In this document: piece by piece, positions 44,119 to 52,840 of the stretch | Position numbering within the stretch: position 1 is the stretch's first letter | Layout: every line of letters starts with the position of its first letter | From: Leisingera sp. M658 | Lineage (GTDB): Bacteria; Pseudomonadota; Alphaproteobacteria; Rhodobacterales; Rhodobacteraceae | DNA: 64,000 nt | Assembly (NCBI RefSeq): GCF_025144145.1 | Contig: NZ_CP083546.1 | Coordinates: 3,878,001 to 3,942,000, forward strand | Direction of reading: 5' to 3' | Made by a program: the position numbers and the translations under genes | Notes under the pieces: generated by a model | Seen by the model: only the letters and a program-made list of their open reading frames with translations | Database searches by the model: none | What the model was told of the DNA's origin: nothing

Positions 44119-44883
44119 TCAGGCGCTGCGCAAAAAAACAGGTTTGCCGGGGTCCGACATTGCCGGCTGAAACACGTAGCCGCCAGCATCAAATTCTTTG
44201 AGGCTCTCCGCATCTGTCAGCCGGTTCTGGATAATGAACCGCGCCATCGCGCCGCGGGCGCGCTTGGCGTAGAAACTCACCACCTTGGGGGTGCCGTTCT
44301 TGTCTTCCATGAACACCGGAGTGACGATACGCGGTTTCAGCGCTGCTAAATCCACTGCTCCGAAATACTCCTGGCTGGCACAATTGACCAGCACGCTGTC
44401 ATTTACCGCATCCGCCTGCGCATTCAGTGCCGCGGAAATCCGGCTGCCCCAGAATTCATAGAGGTTTTTCCCGCGCGCATTTTTCAGACGCGATCCCATT
44501 TCCAGCCGGTAGGGCTGCATCGCGTCCAAGGGACGCAGCACACCATAAAGACCTGACAGGATGCGGAAATGCTCCTGCGCCCAGGCCATTTCATCAGCAT
44601 CAAGCGAGGACGCCTCCAGGCCCTGGTAGGTATCGCCGGCGAAGGCCAGCGCCGCCGGGCGGGTGGCCGCGGTTGCCGGATCCGCAGTAAACTCTTGAAA
44701 CCGTGCGTGATTCAGCTTGGCCAGATCTTCGCTGATATGCATCAGCTTCATCAGATCCGCCACGGATTGTCCGCGGGCCACCTCTGCCAGCTCTACCGCG
44801 TCGTCATGCAGCGCGGGCCAGGTCATGTCCTGATCCCGCTCCGCCCAGTCCAGCTTCTTGGCCGGAGAGGTCACTACCAGCAT
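44119..44883 (-). CDS. yaaA: Peroxide stress protein YaaA
   Basis: A 254-residue YaaA/DUF328 protein. The N-terminus MLVVTSPAKKLDWAER, the segment ILSGLYGVLRPLDAMQPYRLEMG near residue 110, and FYAKRARGAMARFII near the C-terminus are family hallmarks. In E. coli YaaA lowers free iron during hydrogen peroxide stress and can bind DNA. The length is normal. It lies 56 bp downstream of recQ on the same strand, possibly in one transcript. Confidence 0.95.
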   Translation of the reverse strand: MLVVTSPAKKLDWAERDQDMTWPALHDDAVELAEVARGQSVADLMKLMHISEDLAKLNHARFQEFTADPATAATRPAALAFAGDTYQGLEASSLDADEMAWAQEHFRILSGLYGVLRPLDAMQPYRLEMGSRLKNARGKNLYEFWGSRISAALNAQADAVNDSVLVNCASQEYFGAVDLAALKPRIVTPVFMEDKNGTPKVVSFYAKRARGAMARFIIQNRLTDAESLKEFDAGGYVFQPAMSDPGKPVFLRSA

Positions 44884-44939
44884 ATCTGCCCCTTTGAATT
44901 CTTGGCCCGGCTGCCAGGCCCGGGTTCCTTGGCGCGACC

Positions 44940-47021
44940 CTAGCCCGCGCCGCGCAGGACGTCCAGAAACGCCGCTGCGAAACGTTCGGCGCGGCGCTCT
45001 CCTAACAGTCTTGTGATCCCCGCCTCATCACCGGCGCGCAACTGCGCCACTTTCGCAAGCAGCGACGCGGAACAGCTGAGCGGTTTCATGGTGCCGCAGT
45101 CCCCGCGGGCAAGCTGTGCCTGCACTTCCAGCAGCGAGTCGTAAACCGAACCGGACCCGCTCCCGGCCAGCCTGCGCCTTGCGGGATGCAGCTGCTCAGC
45201 GGCGCCGGTGATCACGCTCAGGAAATCATCGCCATAGCGCTCCAGCTTCTTGGCGCCGACGCCGTTCACACGCGCCATCTGGTCCAGCGTTTCCGGGCGG
45301 GTCTCGGCCATCTCGATCAGGGTGCGGTCGGGAAAGATCACATAGGCCGGCACTTTCTGCGCCTCGGCCAGGGCGCGGCGTTTGGCCTTCAGCGCCGACA
45401 GCAGCGGCGCGTCTTCTTCCGAAACCAGTGCCTTCACTGCGGGGCGGCGTTCAGCCGCTTTGATGGTGTCGCGGCGCAGTTCGATCGACTGCTCGCCGCG
45501 CAGGATCGGCAGGGCGGATTCCGTGAAGCGGAGCGCGCCGTGGCGTTCCGGATCGGGGCGCAGCAGGTCGTGGCCCATCATCTGCCGGAACACCGCCTGC
45601 CACTGGCGCTTGCCGAATTCCTTGCCGCAGCCATAGACCGACAGCTGATCATGGCGCTTGGCCCGGATCCGCTCGTTGGCAGCGCCCAATAGGATGTCGA
45701 TCAGATGGCCCGAACCGAACCATTCCTCGGTCCTGAGCACCGCTGACAGCGCCTTCCTGACCACAGTGGTGCCGTCGAACACATCGGCGGGCGTGTCGCA
45801 GAGGTCGCAATTGCCGCAGGGGTTTGACTCCTCGCCGAAATAGGCCAGCAGCTTCTGGCGGCGGCAGCGCAGCGCCTCGGCCAGACCAAGCAACGCATTC
45901 AGCCGGGCATGGTCCGCGGCGCGGCGTTCCGGCGGGGCCAACCCCTCGTCCACCTGGGTACGGCGCAGGCGGATGTCGTCGGGGCCGAACAGGGTCAGGG
46001 TTTCGGCAGGCGCCCCGTCGCGGCCCGCGCGGCCGATTTCCTGATAATAGGCCTCGATGCTTTTGGGCAGGTCAGCGTGGGCAACCCAGCGGATGTCCGG
46101 CTTGTCGATCCCCATGCCAAAGGCCACGGTAGCAACCACGATCAAGCCGTCCTCGCGGGCAAAGCGGGTCTCAACAATGCGGCGGTCCTCGGCGTCCATG
46201 CCGCCATGGTAGAAACAGGCGGAGTGGCCACCTTCGCGCAGGGCTGCAGACAGTGCTTCGGTCTTGGCGCGGGTGCCGCAATAGACGATGCCGGACTGGC
46301 CCTTACGGGCGGCGGCAAATTCCAGAATCTGGCGGCGCGGGCTGTCCTTAGCACCAAAGGCCAGGTGAATATTGGGCCGGTCAAAGCCGCGCAGGAAGCT
46401 GCGGGGAGCCTCGCCGTCAAACAGTTTCTGGACAATCTCTTCCTGGGTTTCCTGATCCGCGGTGGCCGTAAAGGCGGCTAGCGGCACATCCAGGGCGCGG
46501 CGCAATTCGCCGATGCGCAAATAGTCGGGGCGGAAGTCATGGCCCCATTGGCTGACGCAGTGCGCCTCATCCACCGCAATCATGCTGACGCCGATCCGGC
46601 GCAGCATCCCCATCGCGGCCCCTGAGGCGAGCCGTTCCGGCGCCATATAGAGGAGTTTCAGGCGGCCGGCCTCGATCGCCTCCCACACCGCTTCGGTTTC
46701 TTCCTCGGTGTTGCCGGAGGTGAGCGCGCCGGCGGTCACACCCGCCTCTTGCAGCGCACGGACCTGATCCCGCATCAGCGCAATCAGCGGCGAGATCACC
46801 ACAGTGACTCCGTCGCGCAGCAGCGCAGGCAGTTGGAAGCATAGGGATTTGCCGCCGCCGGTGGGCATGATTGCCAGCACGTTTTCACCCGCGGTCACGG
46901 CGTCGACGATTTCCTCCTGGCCGGGTCGGAAGGCGTCAAAGCCGAAGATCTCACGGAGGATCGGGGACGCGCCTGTCTGGGCTGGCGCGGCTAACTCTGC
47001 CGGGGATGCCGGGGCTGTCAT
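44940..47021 (-). CDS. recQ: ATP-dependent DNA helicase RecQ
   Basis: A 693-residue RecQ. The helicase core has the Q motif FGFDAFRPGQEEIV, Walker A MPTGGGKS, the DEAH-type box AVDEAHCVSQWGHDF, and motif VI EIGRAGRDG. The zinc-binding domain (CGNCDLC near residue 390), winged helix and an HRDC domain (about 530-610) follow. A further C-terminal stretch after the HRDC is typical of alphaproteobacterial RecQ. The ATG at 47021 was preferred over a TTG at 47039. It acts in recombination and fork repair. Confidence 0.97.
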   Translation of the reverse strand: MTAPASPAELAAPAQTGASPILREIFGFDAFRPGQEEIVDAVTAGENVLAIMPTGGGKSLCFQLPALLRDGVTVVISPLIALMRDQVRALQEAGVTAGALTSGNTEEETEAVWEAIEAGRLKLLYMAPERLASGAAMGMLRRIGVSMIAVDEAHCVSQWGHDFRPDYLRIGELRRALDVPLAAFTATADQETQEEIVQKLFDGEAPRSFLRGFDRPNIHLAFGAKDSPRRQILEFAAARKGQSGIVYCGTRAKTEALSAALREGGHSACFYHGGMDAEDRRIVETRFAREDGLIVVATVAFGMGIDKPDIRWVAHADLPKSIEAYYQEIGRAGRDGAPAETLTLFGPDDIRLRRTQVDEGLAPPERRAADHARLNALLGLAEALRCRRQKLLAYFGEESNPCGNCDLCDTPADVFDGTTVVRKALSAVLRTEEWFGSGHLIDILLGAANERIRAKRHDQLSVYGCGKEFGKRQWQAVFRQMMGHDLLRPDPERHGALRFTESALPILRGEQSIELRRDTIKAAERRPAVKALVSEEDAPLLSALKAKRRALAEAQKVPAYVIFPDRTLIEMAETRPETLDQMARVNGVGAKKLERYGDDFLSVITGAAEQLHPARRRLAGSGSGSVYDSLLEVQAQLARGDCGTMKPLSCSASLLAKVAQLRAGDEAGITRLLGERRAERFAAAFLDVLRGAG

Positions 47022-47107
47022 GGGGGCGATGGGCCTCAATGTGGTGGTCTGCTCTTGTTGGCAGGCACAATCCCACAGGAGGTATCAGCCGGCAAGGGCT
47101 GCCGCGC

Positions 47108-47132
47108 AAAAGCCCGGCGAAAGCCGCCGGGC
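47108..47132 (-). terminator. Rho-independent terminator after yggT
   Basis: On the minus strand GCCCGGCG-GCTTT-CGCCGGGC is an 8-bp stem followed by TTTT. It lies 15 bp beyond the yggT stop and upstream of recQ, so it separates the two transcripts. Confidence 0.75.
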
Positions 47133-47146
47133 CGCAGATGTTCAGA

Positions 47147-47434
47147 TCAGTAAAAGGCCGAGACGTTGTTCACCAGAATGATGCGCAGTGCATAGACGCC
47201 AATCAGTACAGCCAGCGGCGCCAGGTCGATGCCGCCCATGTTCGGCATAATCCGGCGCACCGGAGCATAGAGCGGCTCAAGAATCCGGTTCAGCATGTAC
47301 CAGATCTGGGCCACCAGCTGCTGGTGCAGGTTCAGCACCTGGAAGTTGATCAGCCAGCTCATGATCACATGGGCAATGATGAAGAACCAGACAATGTCCA
47401 GGATCAGCATCAGGATTTGGAACAGCGAGACCAT
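47147..47434 (-). CDS. YggT family membrane protein
   Basis: A 95-residue protein with two hydrophobic segments, MVSLFQILMLILDIVWFFII and APLAVLIGVYALRIILVNN. Between them is the family motif LEPLYAPVRRIMPNMGGIDLAP. YggT proteins sit in the inner membrane, and homologues affect osmotic tolerance and, in plants and cyanobacteria, cytochrome b6 biogenesis or division. The start is fixed by an AAGGGAA-like ribosome site upstream of the ATG at 47434. Confidence 0.92.
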   Translation of the reverse strand: MVSLFQILMLILDIVWFFIIAHVIMSWLINFQVLNLHQQLVAQIWYMLNRILEPLYAPVRRIMPNMGGIDLAPLAVLIGVYALRIILVNNVSAFY

Positions 47435-47567
47435 CTGTAATTCCCTTTTTCGAACAGCCACACAGGTAAGCAGACGCGGCGAAATGCGCAAGGCTTCCGC
47501 GAGGTTGCGGTTGACGCGCTGTAAACGGGTGGCATCACGGGCACAAGCGAAACAGGAGGCCTTGCAT

Positions 47568-48116
47568 ATGTACCCGATATTCCGCCTGATCAAGGATACC
47601 GTTCTGGCCAGCCGGATGCCGCGGCTGGCGATCACCGGGCTGCATGTCTCGCACCACATCTGCTGGCCCTGGGACCTGGATATGTGGATGGAGCTGAACA
47701 ACGGCCGCACCATGACACTGTATGACCTGGGCCGCACCATGCTGGCGCAGCGGGCGGGGCTGATCGGTGCGCTGAAGAAAAACCGCTGGGGGCTGACGGT
47801 GGCAGGGTCTTCGGTGCGCTATCGCCGCCGCATCCGCGGCTTTGAGAAATTCGAGATGCGCAGCCGCGCGGCGGGCTGGGATGACAAGTTCATCTATGTC
47901 GAACAGTCCATGTGGAAGAAAAACGGCGACTGCGCCAGCCATGTGATGCTGCGCACCGCAGTCACGGACCGCAAGGGCATCGTACCGCCCGCCAAGGTGC
48001 TGGCGGCATTGGGGCAGGACGCTGAAAACTCACCCGAATTGCCCGGCTGGATCAAGGATTGGTGCCAAGCGGATGGCGGCCGGCCCTGGCCGCCGATGCA
48101 GGACGGGCTTGCCTAG
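47568..48116 (+). CDS. Thioesterase-like (hotdog fold) protein
   Basis: A 182-residue protein that looks like the 4HBT-type acyl-CoA thioesterase/THEM6 group: DMWMELNNGRTMTLYDLGRTMLAQRAGL corresponds to the hotdog helix region with conserved N-x-G-x-hydrophobic-x-D pattern, followed by YRRRIRGFEKFEMRSR and KFIYVEQSMW. A ribosome site, ACAGGAGG, precedes the ATG. The acyl substrate is unknown. It is divergent from yggT and is followed by an MFS gene after 50 bp. Confidence 0.8.
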   Translation: MYPIFRLIKDTVLASRMPRLAITGLHVSHHICWPWDLDMWMELNNGRTMTLYDLGRTMLAQRAGLIGALKKNRWGLTVAGSSVRYRRRIRGFEKFEMRSRAAGWDDKFIYVEQSMWKKNGDCASHVMLRTAVTDRKGIVPPAKVLAALGQDAENSPELPGWIKDWCQADGGRPWPPMQDGLA

Positions 48117-48166
48117 GCCCCTGCCCGCCTGCCATACCTGAAGGCAACGATAAAAAGAGGCCGGGC

Positions 48167-49531
48167 ATGCAGCAGGTATCCACGCGCAAGCGGATCTGGG
48201 GATGGTGGTTCTTTGACTGGGCCAGCCAGCCGTATCAGACGCTGCTGGTGACGTTTATTTTCAGCCCGTTCTTTGCCGCTGTGGCCGCGGATTACTTTAT
48301 GACCCAGGGGTTGGCGGGCGAGGCTGCCAAGGCGCAGGCGCAGACTGTCTGGTCGCTGTGCCTGACCGTGACCGGTCTGATCATCGCCTTTGGCGCGCCG
48401 TTTCTGGGTGCGCTGGCCGATATCACCGGGCGCCGCCTGCCCTGGATCATGTTGTTTTCACTGATGTATCTGATCGGTGCCTGGGGGCTGTGGTACATGG
48501 ACCCTGCGGGAAGCAACCTGTGGTGGATGCTGGTCAGCTTTGGTTTTGGCTTCATCGGCGCCGAATTTGCGCTGATCTTTGTCAATGCGCAGCTGCCGAC
48601 GCTTGCCAGCCGCGAGGACGTTGGGGCGGTCTCTGGCTCCGGCTTTGCATTCGGCTATCTTGGCGGGGTGATTGCGCTGTTCATCATGCTTTTGCTGTTT
48701 GTCGAGCAAAGCTCGGGCAAGACGCTGATCGGCCTTAGCCCGGCGCTGGGATTGGATGCCGAGGCCAAGGAAGGCACCCGCGCCGTCGGCCCTTTTACCG
48801 CCGTCTGGTTTGCTGTTTTCATGATCCCCTATTTCCTGTGGGTGCAGGACCGCGGCGCCACCGGGCGCAAGGCCAGCCTTGGCAAAGCCTGGCAAATGGT
48901 GGTCAAGCTGGTTGTCAGCCTGCGCCACCGGCTGAGCCTGGCAACCTATCTTGGCTCGTCGATGTTTTACCGCGACGCGCTGAACGGGCTATACGGTTTT
49001 GGCGGTGTCTACGCCAAGCTGGTGCTGGGCTGGGAGATCACCCAGATCGGCATTTTCGGCATTGTCGCCGCCTTTGCCGCCACTGTCTTTAGCTGGCTGG
49101 GCGGCAAGGCGGACCGGCGGCTGGGCCCGAAGCCGGTGATCATCACCTCAATCCTGGTGCTGGCCTTTGTCTGCCTGATCATCGTCAATATGTCGCGAAG
49201 CCAGATTTTCGGCATAACGCTGGCAGAAGACTCTACCCTGCCTGACACGGTGTTTTTCGGCTGCGGCATGCTGATCGGTGGCTTTGGCGGTATCTTGCAA
49301 GCCGCCAGCCGCAGCCTGATGGTACGCCACACCAGCCCTGCGGACGCGACCGAAAGTTTTGGCCTTTATGGCCTGTCGGGACGCGCCACGGCCTTTCTGG
49401 CGCCGGCGCTGATCGGCCTGGCCACCACGGTAACCGGCAGCGCCCGGCTGGGGATCACCCCCGTGATTGGGCTGTTTCTGATCGGATTGGTACTGTTGTT
49501 CTGGGTTCAAGGAGAAGGAGATCAGGTTTGA
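48167..49531 (+). CDS. UMF1-family MFS transporter
   Basis: A 454-residue, twelve-helix transporter of the UMF1/Atg22-like branch. The start region WWFFDWASQPYQTLLVTFIF is diagnostic. Other marks are GAPFLGALADITGRRLPW between helices 2 and 3 and GGKADRRLGPKPVI in the second half. The substrate is unknown; eukaryotic Atg22 exports amino acids from vacuoles. The start MQQVSTRKRIWGW has an AAGAGG ribosome site. Its TGA overlaps the TTG start of mepA. Confidence 0.9.
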   Translation: MQQVSTRKRIWGWWFFDWASQPYQTLLVTFIFSPFFAAVAADYFMTQGLAGEAAKAQAQTVWSLCLTVTGLIIAFGAPFLGALADITGRRLPWIMLFSLMYLIGAWGLWYMDPAGSNLWWMLVSFGFGFIGAEFALIFVNAQLPTLASREDVGAVSGSGFAFGYLGGVIALFIMLLLFVEQSSGKTLIGLSPALGLDAEAKEGTRAVGPFTAVWFAVFMIPYFLWVQDRGATGRKASLGKAWQMVVKLVVSLRHRLSLATYLGSSMFYRDALNGLYGFGGVYAKLVLGWEITQIGIFGIVAAFAATVFSWLGGKADRRLGPKPVIITSILVLAFVCLIIVNMSRSQIFGITLAEDSTLPDTVFFGCGMLIGGFGGILQAASRSLMVRHTSPADATESFGLYGLSGRATAFLAPALIGLATTVTGSARLGITPVIGLFLIGLVLLFWVQGEGDQV

Positions 49532-50397
49532 AACTGTTTCTTGCCATATGTTTAGCGGTTGCGGGCTTATGCAGCCCGGCAAGTGCGCAAACCCCGGCCA
49601 AGGCCCTGTTCGGAGCCAAGCCAAGCGCCTCGCAGCAGCGCCCCGCGCCGTTCGGCTCCTACGCCAAGGGCTGCGTTGCCGGCGCCGCCCAACTGCCCGA
49701 AACCGGCCCGACCTGGCAGGCGATGCGCCTTAGCCGCAACCGCAACTGGGGGCACCCGGCGGCAATTGATTTTGTCCAGGACCTGAGCCGCGTGGCCGCC
49801 AAACAGCGCGGCTGGAAGGGGCTGTATATCGGCGACATCAGCCAGCCGCGCGGCGGGCCGATGCTGTCGGGCCACCGCAGCCATCAGATCGGTCTCGATA
49901 TCGACATCTGGATGCGGCCGCCGGACCGGCTGAACCTCAGCCGCGGTGCGCGGGAAAACATCTCCTCAATCTCGATGCGCCGGGCCAAGGGCGCCTATGT
50001 AAACTCCAGCTGGACCCGTGCCCATCATGAAATCCTGAAAGCCGCAGCGCAGGATAAACGGGTGGCGCGGATCTTTGTCTTTCCCGGCGCCAAGGTGCAG
50101 ATGTGCAAGGACGCAAAGGGCGACCGCCGCTGGCTGCGCAAGATCCGGCCCTGGTGGGGGCATCACTATCACTTCCACGTGCGGCTGGCCTGTCCGCGCG
50201 GCGCGCGCGGCTGCGTTGATCAGGCGGCCCCGCCCAAGGGCGACGGCTGCGCCGATGCCCAGCGCTGGGTCAATGACATCCTGAACCCGCCGCCGCCGAA
50301 ACCGGTTGACCCCAACGCGCCAAAGCCTAAACCGAGACGCGATTACACCCTTTCGGACCTGCCCAAGCAATGCGCCGCCGTTCTGCAATCAAACTGA
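49528..50397 (+). CDS. mepA: Penicillin-insensitive murein endopeptidase
   Basis: A 289-residue M74 (LAS-type) metallopeptidase that cleaves D-Ala-mDAP cross-links in murein. The signal peptide is MKLFLAICLAVAGLCSPASA. Zinc ligands are visible in GHRSHQIGLDIDIW (His and Asp) and in WWGHHYHFHVRLACP. Six cysteines could form the disulfides known for MepA. It starts at TTG with a strong AAGGAGAAGGAG ribosome site and overlaps the MFS stop. Its 3' end overlaps the following gene by 28 bp. Confidence 0.95.
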   Translation: MKLFLAICLAVAGLCSPASAQTPAKALFGAKPSASQQRPAPFGSYAKGCVAGAAQLPETGPTWQAMRLSRNRNWGHPAAIDFVQDLSRVAAKQRGWKGLYIGDISQPRGGPMLSGHRSHQIGLDIDIWMRPPDRLNLSRGARENISSISMRRAKGAYVNSSWTRAHHEILKAAAQDKRVARIFVFPGAKVQMCKDAKGDRRWLRKIRPWWGHHYHFHVRLACPRGARGCVDQAAPPKGDGCADAQRWVNDILNPPPPKPVDPNAPKPKPRRDYTLSDLPKQCAAVLQSN

Positions 50398-51284
50398 TCC
50401 TGGCCTTCACTGCTGCTGCCGGCCTGGCAGCAGCGGCCTATGCGGCAAACCGCCCCGCTGCTGCGGCAGCAGGCAAGGCGCAGCACCTCAGCAGCTATAC
50501 TTGGAAACTGAACCAACGCTGGTTCGGCGGGTTCTCGGCGCTCAAGCTCAGTGACGGCGGCAAGTCCATGACCGTGCTCAGCGACCGCGCGACATTGGTG
50601 ACAACCCGGATCCAGCGCAGCCAGGGTCTGATTTCCGGCATCACGGCCCGGCGCGCGCATGAACTGCGGGCCTCTACCGGCAAAACGCTCCGGGGCTTTG
50701 CCGGCGACAGCGAAGGGCTGGCGGTGGCGGCGGACGGCAGCCGCTATATCTCCTTTGAAGGTGCCGCACGGGTGGCGCGGTACCATAGCCCCGAAGGCCG
50801 CGCCACGGTGCTGCCGCGCCCCAAGGCCTTTCGCGGCCTGCCGCCTAACAAATCGCTGGAAACCCTGGCCATTGATGCCCGCGGGCGGCTGTATACCTTG
50901 CCCGAACGCGCCTTGGACAAACACGGGCAGATCCCGGTCTGGCGCTGGAACGGCCGCCGCTGGTCGCGCCCCTTCAGCCTGCCGCCCGAGGGTGGTTTTC
51001 TGCCGGTGGATGCCGATTTCGGCCCTGATGGGCGGTTCTATCTCCTGGAGCGCGACTTTACCCTGTTTGGTTTCCGCAGCCGGTTGCGCCGCTGGGACAT
51101 CACCGCCGCAGGGCCCGCGAACGAGGCGATCCTGCTGCAGACCCGCGCCCGCACCCATGACAATCTGGAAGGGCTGTCAGTTTGGGCGGATGGAACCGGG
51201 CGCCTGCGCGCCACGATGGTGTCGGACGACAATTTCCTGCCCTTTCAACGCACCGAAATAGTAGAATACGCGCTGCCCCGCTGA
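50370..51284 (+). CDS. Esterase-like activity of phytase family protein
   Basis: A 304-residue exported protein. The signal peptide (MRRRSAIKLILAFTAAAGLA) has a twin-basic start and Ala-rich core. The remainder is a beta-propeller-like phytase-like domain (PF13449): GFSALKLSDGGKSMTVLSD, GDSEGLAVAADGSRYIS and HDNLEGLSVWADGTG are typical acidic calcium-binding blades. Activity on phytate is not shown for most members. It begins inside mepA (28-bp overlap), so translation is probably coupled. Confidence 0.88.
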   Translation: MRRRSAIKLILAFTAAAGLAAAAYAANRPAAAAAGKAQHLSSYTWKLNQRWFGGFSALKLSDGGKSMTVLSDRATLVTTRIQRSQGLISGITARRAHELRASTGKTLRGFAGDSEGLAVAADGSRYISFEGAARVARYHSPEGRATVLPRPKAFRGLPPNKSLETLAIDARGRLYTLPERALDKHGQIPVWRWNGRRWSRPFSLPPEGGFLPVDADFGPDGRFYLLERDFTLFGFRSRLRRWDITAAGPANEAILLQTRARTHDNLEGLSVWADGTGRLRATMVSDDNFLPFQRTEIVEYALPR

Positions 51285-51296
51285 CCACCAGTCCCC

Positions 51297-51365
51297 GCGC
51301 CGCGCCAGCGGCGCCGGGCCCAACCGGGCGGCGCATTTCCTGAAATGCGCCCGAACGGGCGGGAG
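51297..51365 (+). repeat. Two-hairpin intergenic element, copy A7
   Basis: Hairpin 1 GCGCCGC-GCCA-GCGGCGC, then GCCC-AAC, stem 2 (GCGCATTT-CCT-GAAATGCGC), a matching AAC, and GGGC-GGGAG. The two AAC triplets face each other as a symmetric internal loop between the GCCC/GGGC clamp and stem 2, the clearest example of the shared fold. It lies between the same-direction phytase-like and VUT genes. Confidence 0.82.
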
Positions 51366-51471
51366 CCGCTGCCCTGCAGGATGCTTGCAGCAGCAGGACG
51401 TCCGGTTTAAAGGGCCAGTCTTCTGCCGTGGCAGTCATGATGCCCGCGGCCTTGAAAAATGGATCCGGCCC

Positions 51472-52107
51472 ATGACCCGCTCACATATTCCCGGCATCGC
51501 TGCCATGGCCGCCGTCGTTGTGGCGTCCAACATCCTGGTGCAATTCCTGTTCGGCCAATGGCTGACCTGGGGCGCCTTCACCTATCCCATCGCTTTCCTG
51601 GTCACTGATGTGATGAACCGGATCTATGGCACCGCAGCTGCCCGCAAGGTGGTGCTGGCCGGTTTCCTTGCCGGGGTCATCTGCTCGCTGATCGGCACTC
51701 AAATCATGCTGCAGGGCGACGGCTTCACCTATCCGGCCGTGACGCTGCGGATTGCACTTGGCTCCGGCCTTGCCTTCCTCACCGCCCAGCTGTTGGACGT
51801 TGCTGTCTTTTCCGCCCTGCGGACAGGCAAATGGTGGCGCGCACCGCTGGCGTCCACGCTGGCCGGCTCTTCGGTGGACACAGCAATCTTCTTCACCATC
51901 GCCTTCTCAGGCGCGCTTGCCTGGCTCGAGCCGGGCAACGATGTCGCCTGGGCCGCAGAGGTGCTGCCGCTGCTGGGCATCGGCCCTATGGCCCCCCTGT
52001 GGGTCTCGCTTGCCACGGCCGATTGGCTGGTGAAACTGACGCTTGCTTTGGCCGCCCTTGTGCCCTTCCGCATCATCGTGCGTAAACTGACCGCAAAGAC
52101 CACATGA
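51472..52107 (+). CDS. VUT family (queuosine precursor transporter-like) protein
   Basis: A 211-residue membrane protein with about six hydrophobic segments, of the VUT_1/YhhQ type (PF02592). Typical pieces are ASNILVQFLFGQWLTWGAFTYPIAFLVTD near the start (here abbreviated to its NxxxQF and FTYPIAFLVTD features) and a helix pair around residue 120. YhhQ imports queuine precursors into the cytoplasm. I looked for a preQ1 riboswitch in the 100 bp upstream and could not recognise one. The start at 51472 follows GGATCCGGCC and has a weak ribosome site. Confidence 0.85.
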   Translation: MTRSHIPGIAAMAAVVVASNILVQFLFGQWLTWGAFTYPIAFLVTDVMNRIYGTAAARKVVLAGFLAGVICSLIGTQIMLQGDGFTYPAVTLRIALGSGLAFLTAQLLDVAVFSALRTGKWWRAPLASTLAGSSVDTAIFFTIAFSGALAWLEPGNDVAWAAEVLPLLGIGPMAPLWVSLATADWLVKLTLALAALVPFRIIVRKLTAKTT

Positions 52108-52177
52108 TTTTGTTTTGACATTAACCGAATCTATGGCAGGCTGGAATCACACGAAACATTCAGAAAGGAGGTGCCCA

Positions 52178-52255
52178 TTGTCTAGAGAAGCTATGGAGAG
52201 CAGTGCCGGAACAGTTCAGAAGGTGTGCGGCCGAGGCAGCCCTTGGCGCGTATAG
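52178..52255 (+). CDS. Possible 25-residue leader peptide
   Basis: TTG start six bases after AGGAGG, then 24 codons (SREAMESSAGTVQKVCGRG followed by SPWRV) and TAG. The ribosome site is among the best in the window, which is the main argument for translation. It resembles no known leader peptide and has no run of a single amino acid. It may be a regulatory ORF or a chance frame within a structured RNA. Confidence 0.4.
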   Translation: MSREAMESSAGTVQKVCGRGSPWRV

Positions 52256-52302
52256 ACCCCTGAATTGGTGCTGACCTAACCGGTGCACCTCCTATCATCT
52301 CG

Positions 52303-52336
52303 AAGGGCTGTTCCCGCGTGTGGGAACAGCCCTTTT
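52303..52336 (+). terminator. Rho-independent terminator before arfB
   Basis: A perfect 13-bp stem, AAGGGCTGTTCCC and GGGAACAGCCCTT with a six-base loop, runs into four T residues. It lies 18 bp before the arfB ATG, so it would end the leader transcript or attenuate arfB. Confidence 0.85.
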
Positions 52337-52353
52337 CGATTACTGACTGAGCC

Positions 52354-52773
52354 ATGATCCACGTTAACGCGCAAATCACCCTGCAGGATTGGGAACTCAC
52401 CGAGAGCTTTGTCCGCGCCTCGGGCCCCGGCGGGCAGAATGTGAACAAAGTGGCCACCGCGGTGGAACTGCGGTTCGAGGCCGAACGCTCGCCTGCGCTG
52501 ACGCCCGCGGTCAAAAACCGGCTGAGACGGCTGGCCGGGCGCCGCTGGACCAAGGAAGGCGCGATCATCCTGCAATGCGACGAGACCCGGTCGCAGCAGC
52601 GCAACCGCGAAATCGTGCGCGAGCGGCTGGCCGAGCTGGTGCGCAAGGCGCTGGTGGCGCCCAAGCGGCGCATTGCCACCAAACCCACCCGCGGCTCGGT
52701 CAAGCGGCGGCTTGAGGCCAAGAAACAGCGCGGCGGATTGAAGGCGACGCGCGGTAAAATCGACCCGGATTGA
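52354..52773 (+). CDS. arfB: Ribosome rescue peptidyl-tRNA hydrolase ArfB (YaeJ)
   Basis: A 139-residue ArfB/ICT1-type protein. The catalytic GGQ is in ASGPGGQNVNKVATAVEL (about residues 25-42). The C-terminus is strongly basic (KRRIATKPTRGSVKRRLEAK, then more Lys/Arg), as needed to enter the mRNA channel of stalled ribosomes and release the peptide. It rescues non-stop ribosomes independently of tmRNA. The terminator and structured leader immediately upstream suggest conditional expression. Confidence 0.95.
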   Translation: MIHVNAQITLQDWELTESFVRASGPGGQNVNKVATAVELRFEAERSPALTPAVKNRLRRLAGRRWTKEGAIILQCDETRSQQRNREIVRERLAELVRKALVAPKRRIATKPTRGSVKRRLEAKKQRGGLKATRGKIDPD

Positions 52774-52840
52774 TCCGGCGGATTGCACCCGCCGCCCGCT
52801 CCGCCCATGCTGCTGGCAAAACAGCAGGGAGGATCAGAAT

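Larger units (their letters stand above)
52145..52336 (+). ncRNA. Structured leader or small RNA upstream of arfB
   Basis: A TTGACA -35-like hexamer (52115-52120) precedes the region; the -10 is unclear. The transcript would contain AGAAAGGAGGTG (52162-52173), complementary over 12 bases to the usual 3' end of 16S rRNA, and 110 bases later GCACCTCCT (52285-52293), which is complementary to AGGAGGTGC (52166-52174) and mimics the 16S tail. A terminator closes it 18 bp before arfB. A 25-codon ORF starts right after the Shine-Dalgarno sequence. I cannot match it to a known RNA family. The 5' end given is approximate. Confidence 0.45.

Noticed and set aside
43797-44213. Small open frames in the kinase-yaaA gap
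   Set aside because: They overlap the two-hairpin element, are present on both strands at once, and lack ribosome sites.
51366-51471. preQ1 riboswitch before the VUT gene
   Set aside because: The conserved preQ1-I loop and A-rich tail are not recognisable, so the expected association cannot be supported.
52145-52336. SRP, 6S or tmRNA gene as explanation of the arfB leader
   Set aside because: The conserved cores of these RNAs (for example the SRP GGAAGG/AGCAGCC loop) are not present in the needed order.
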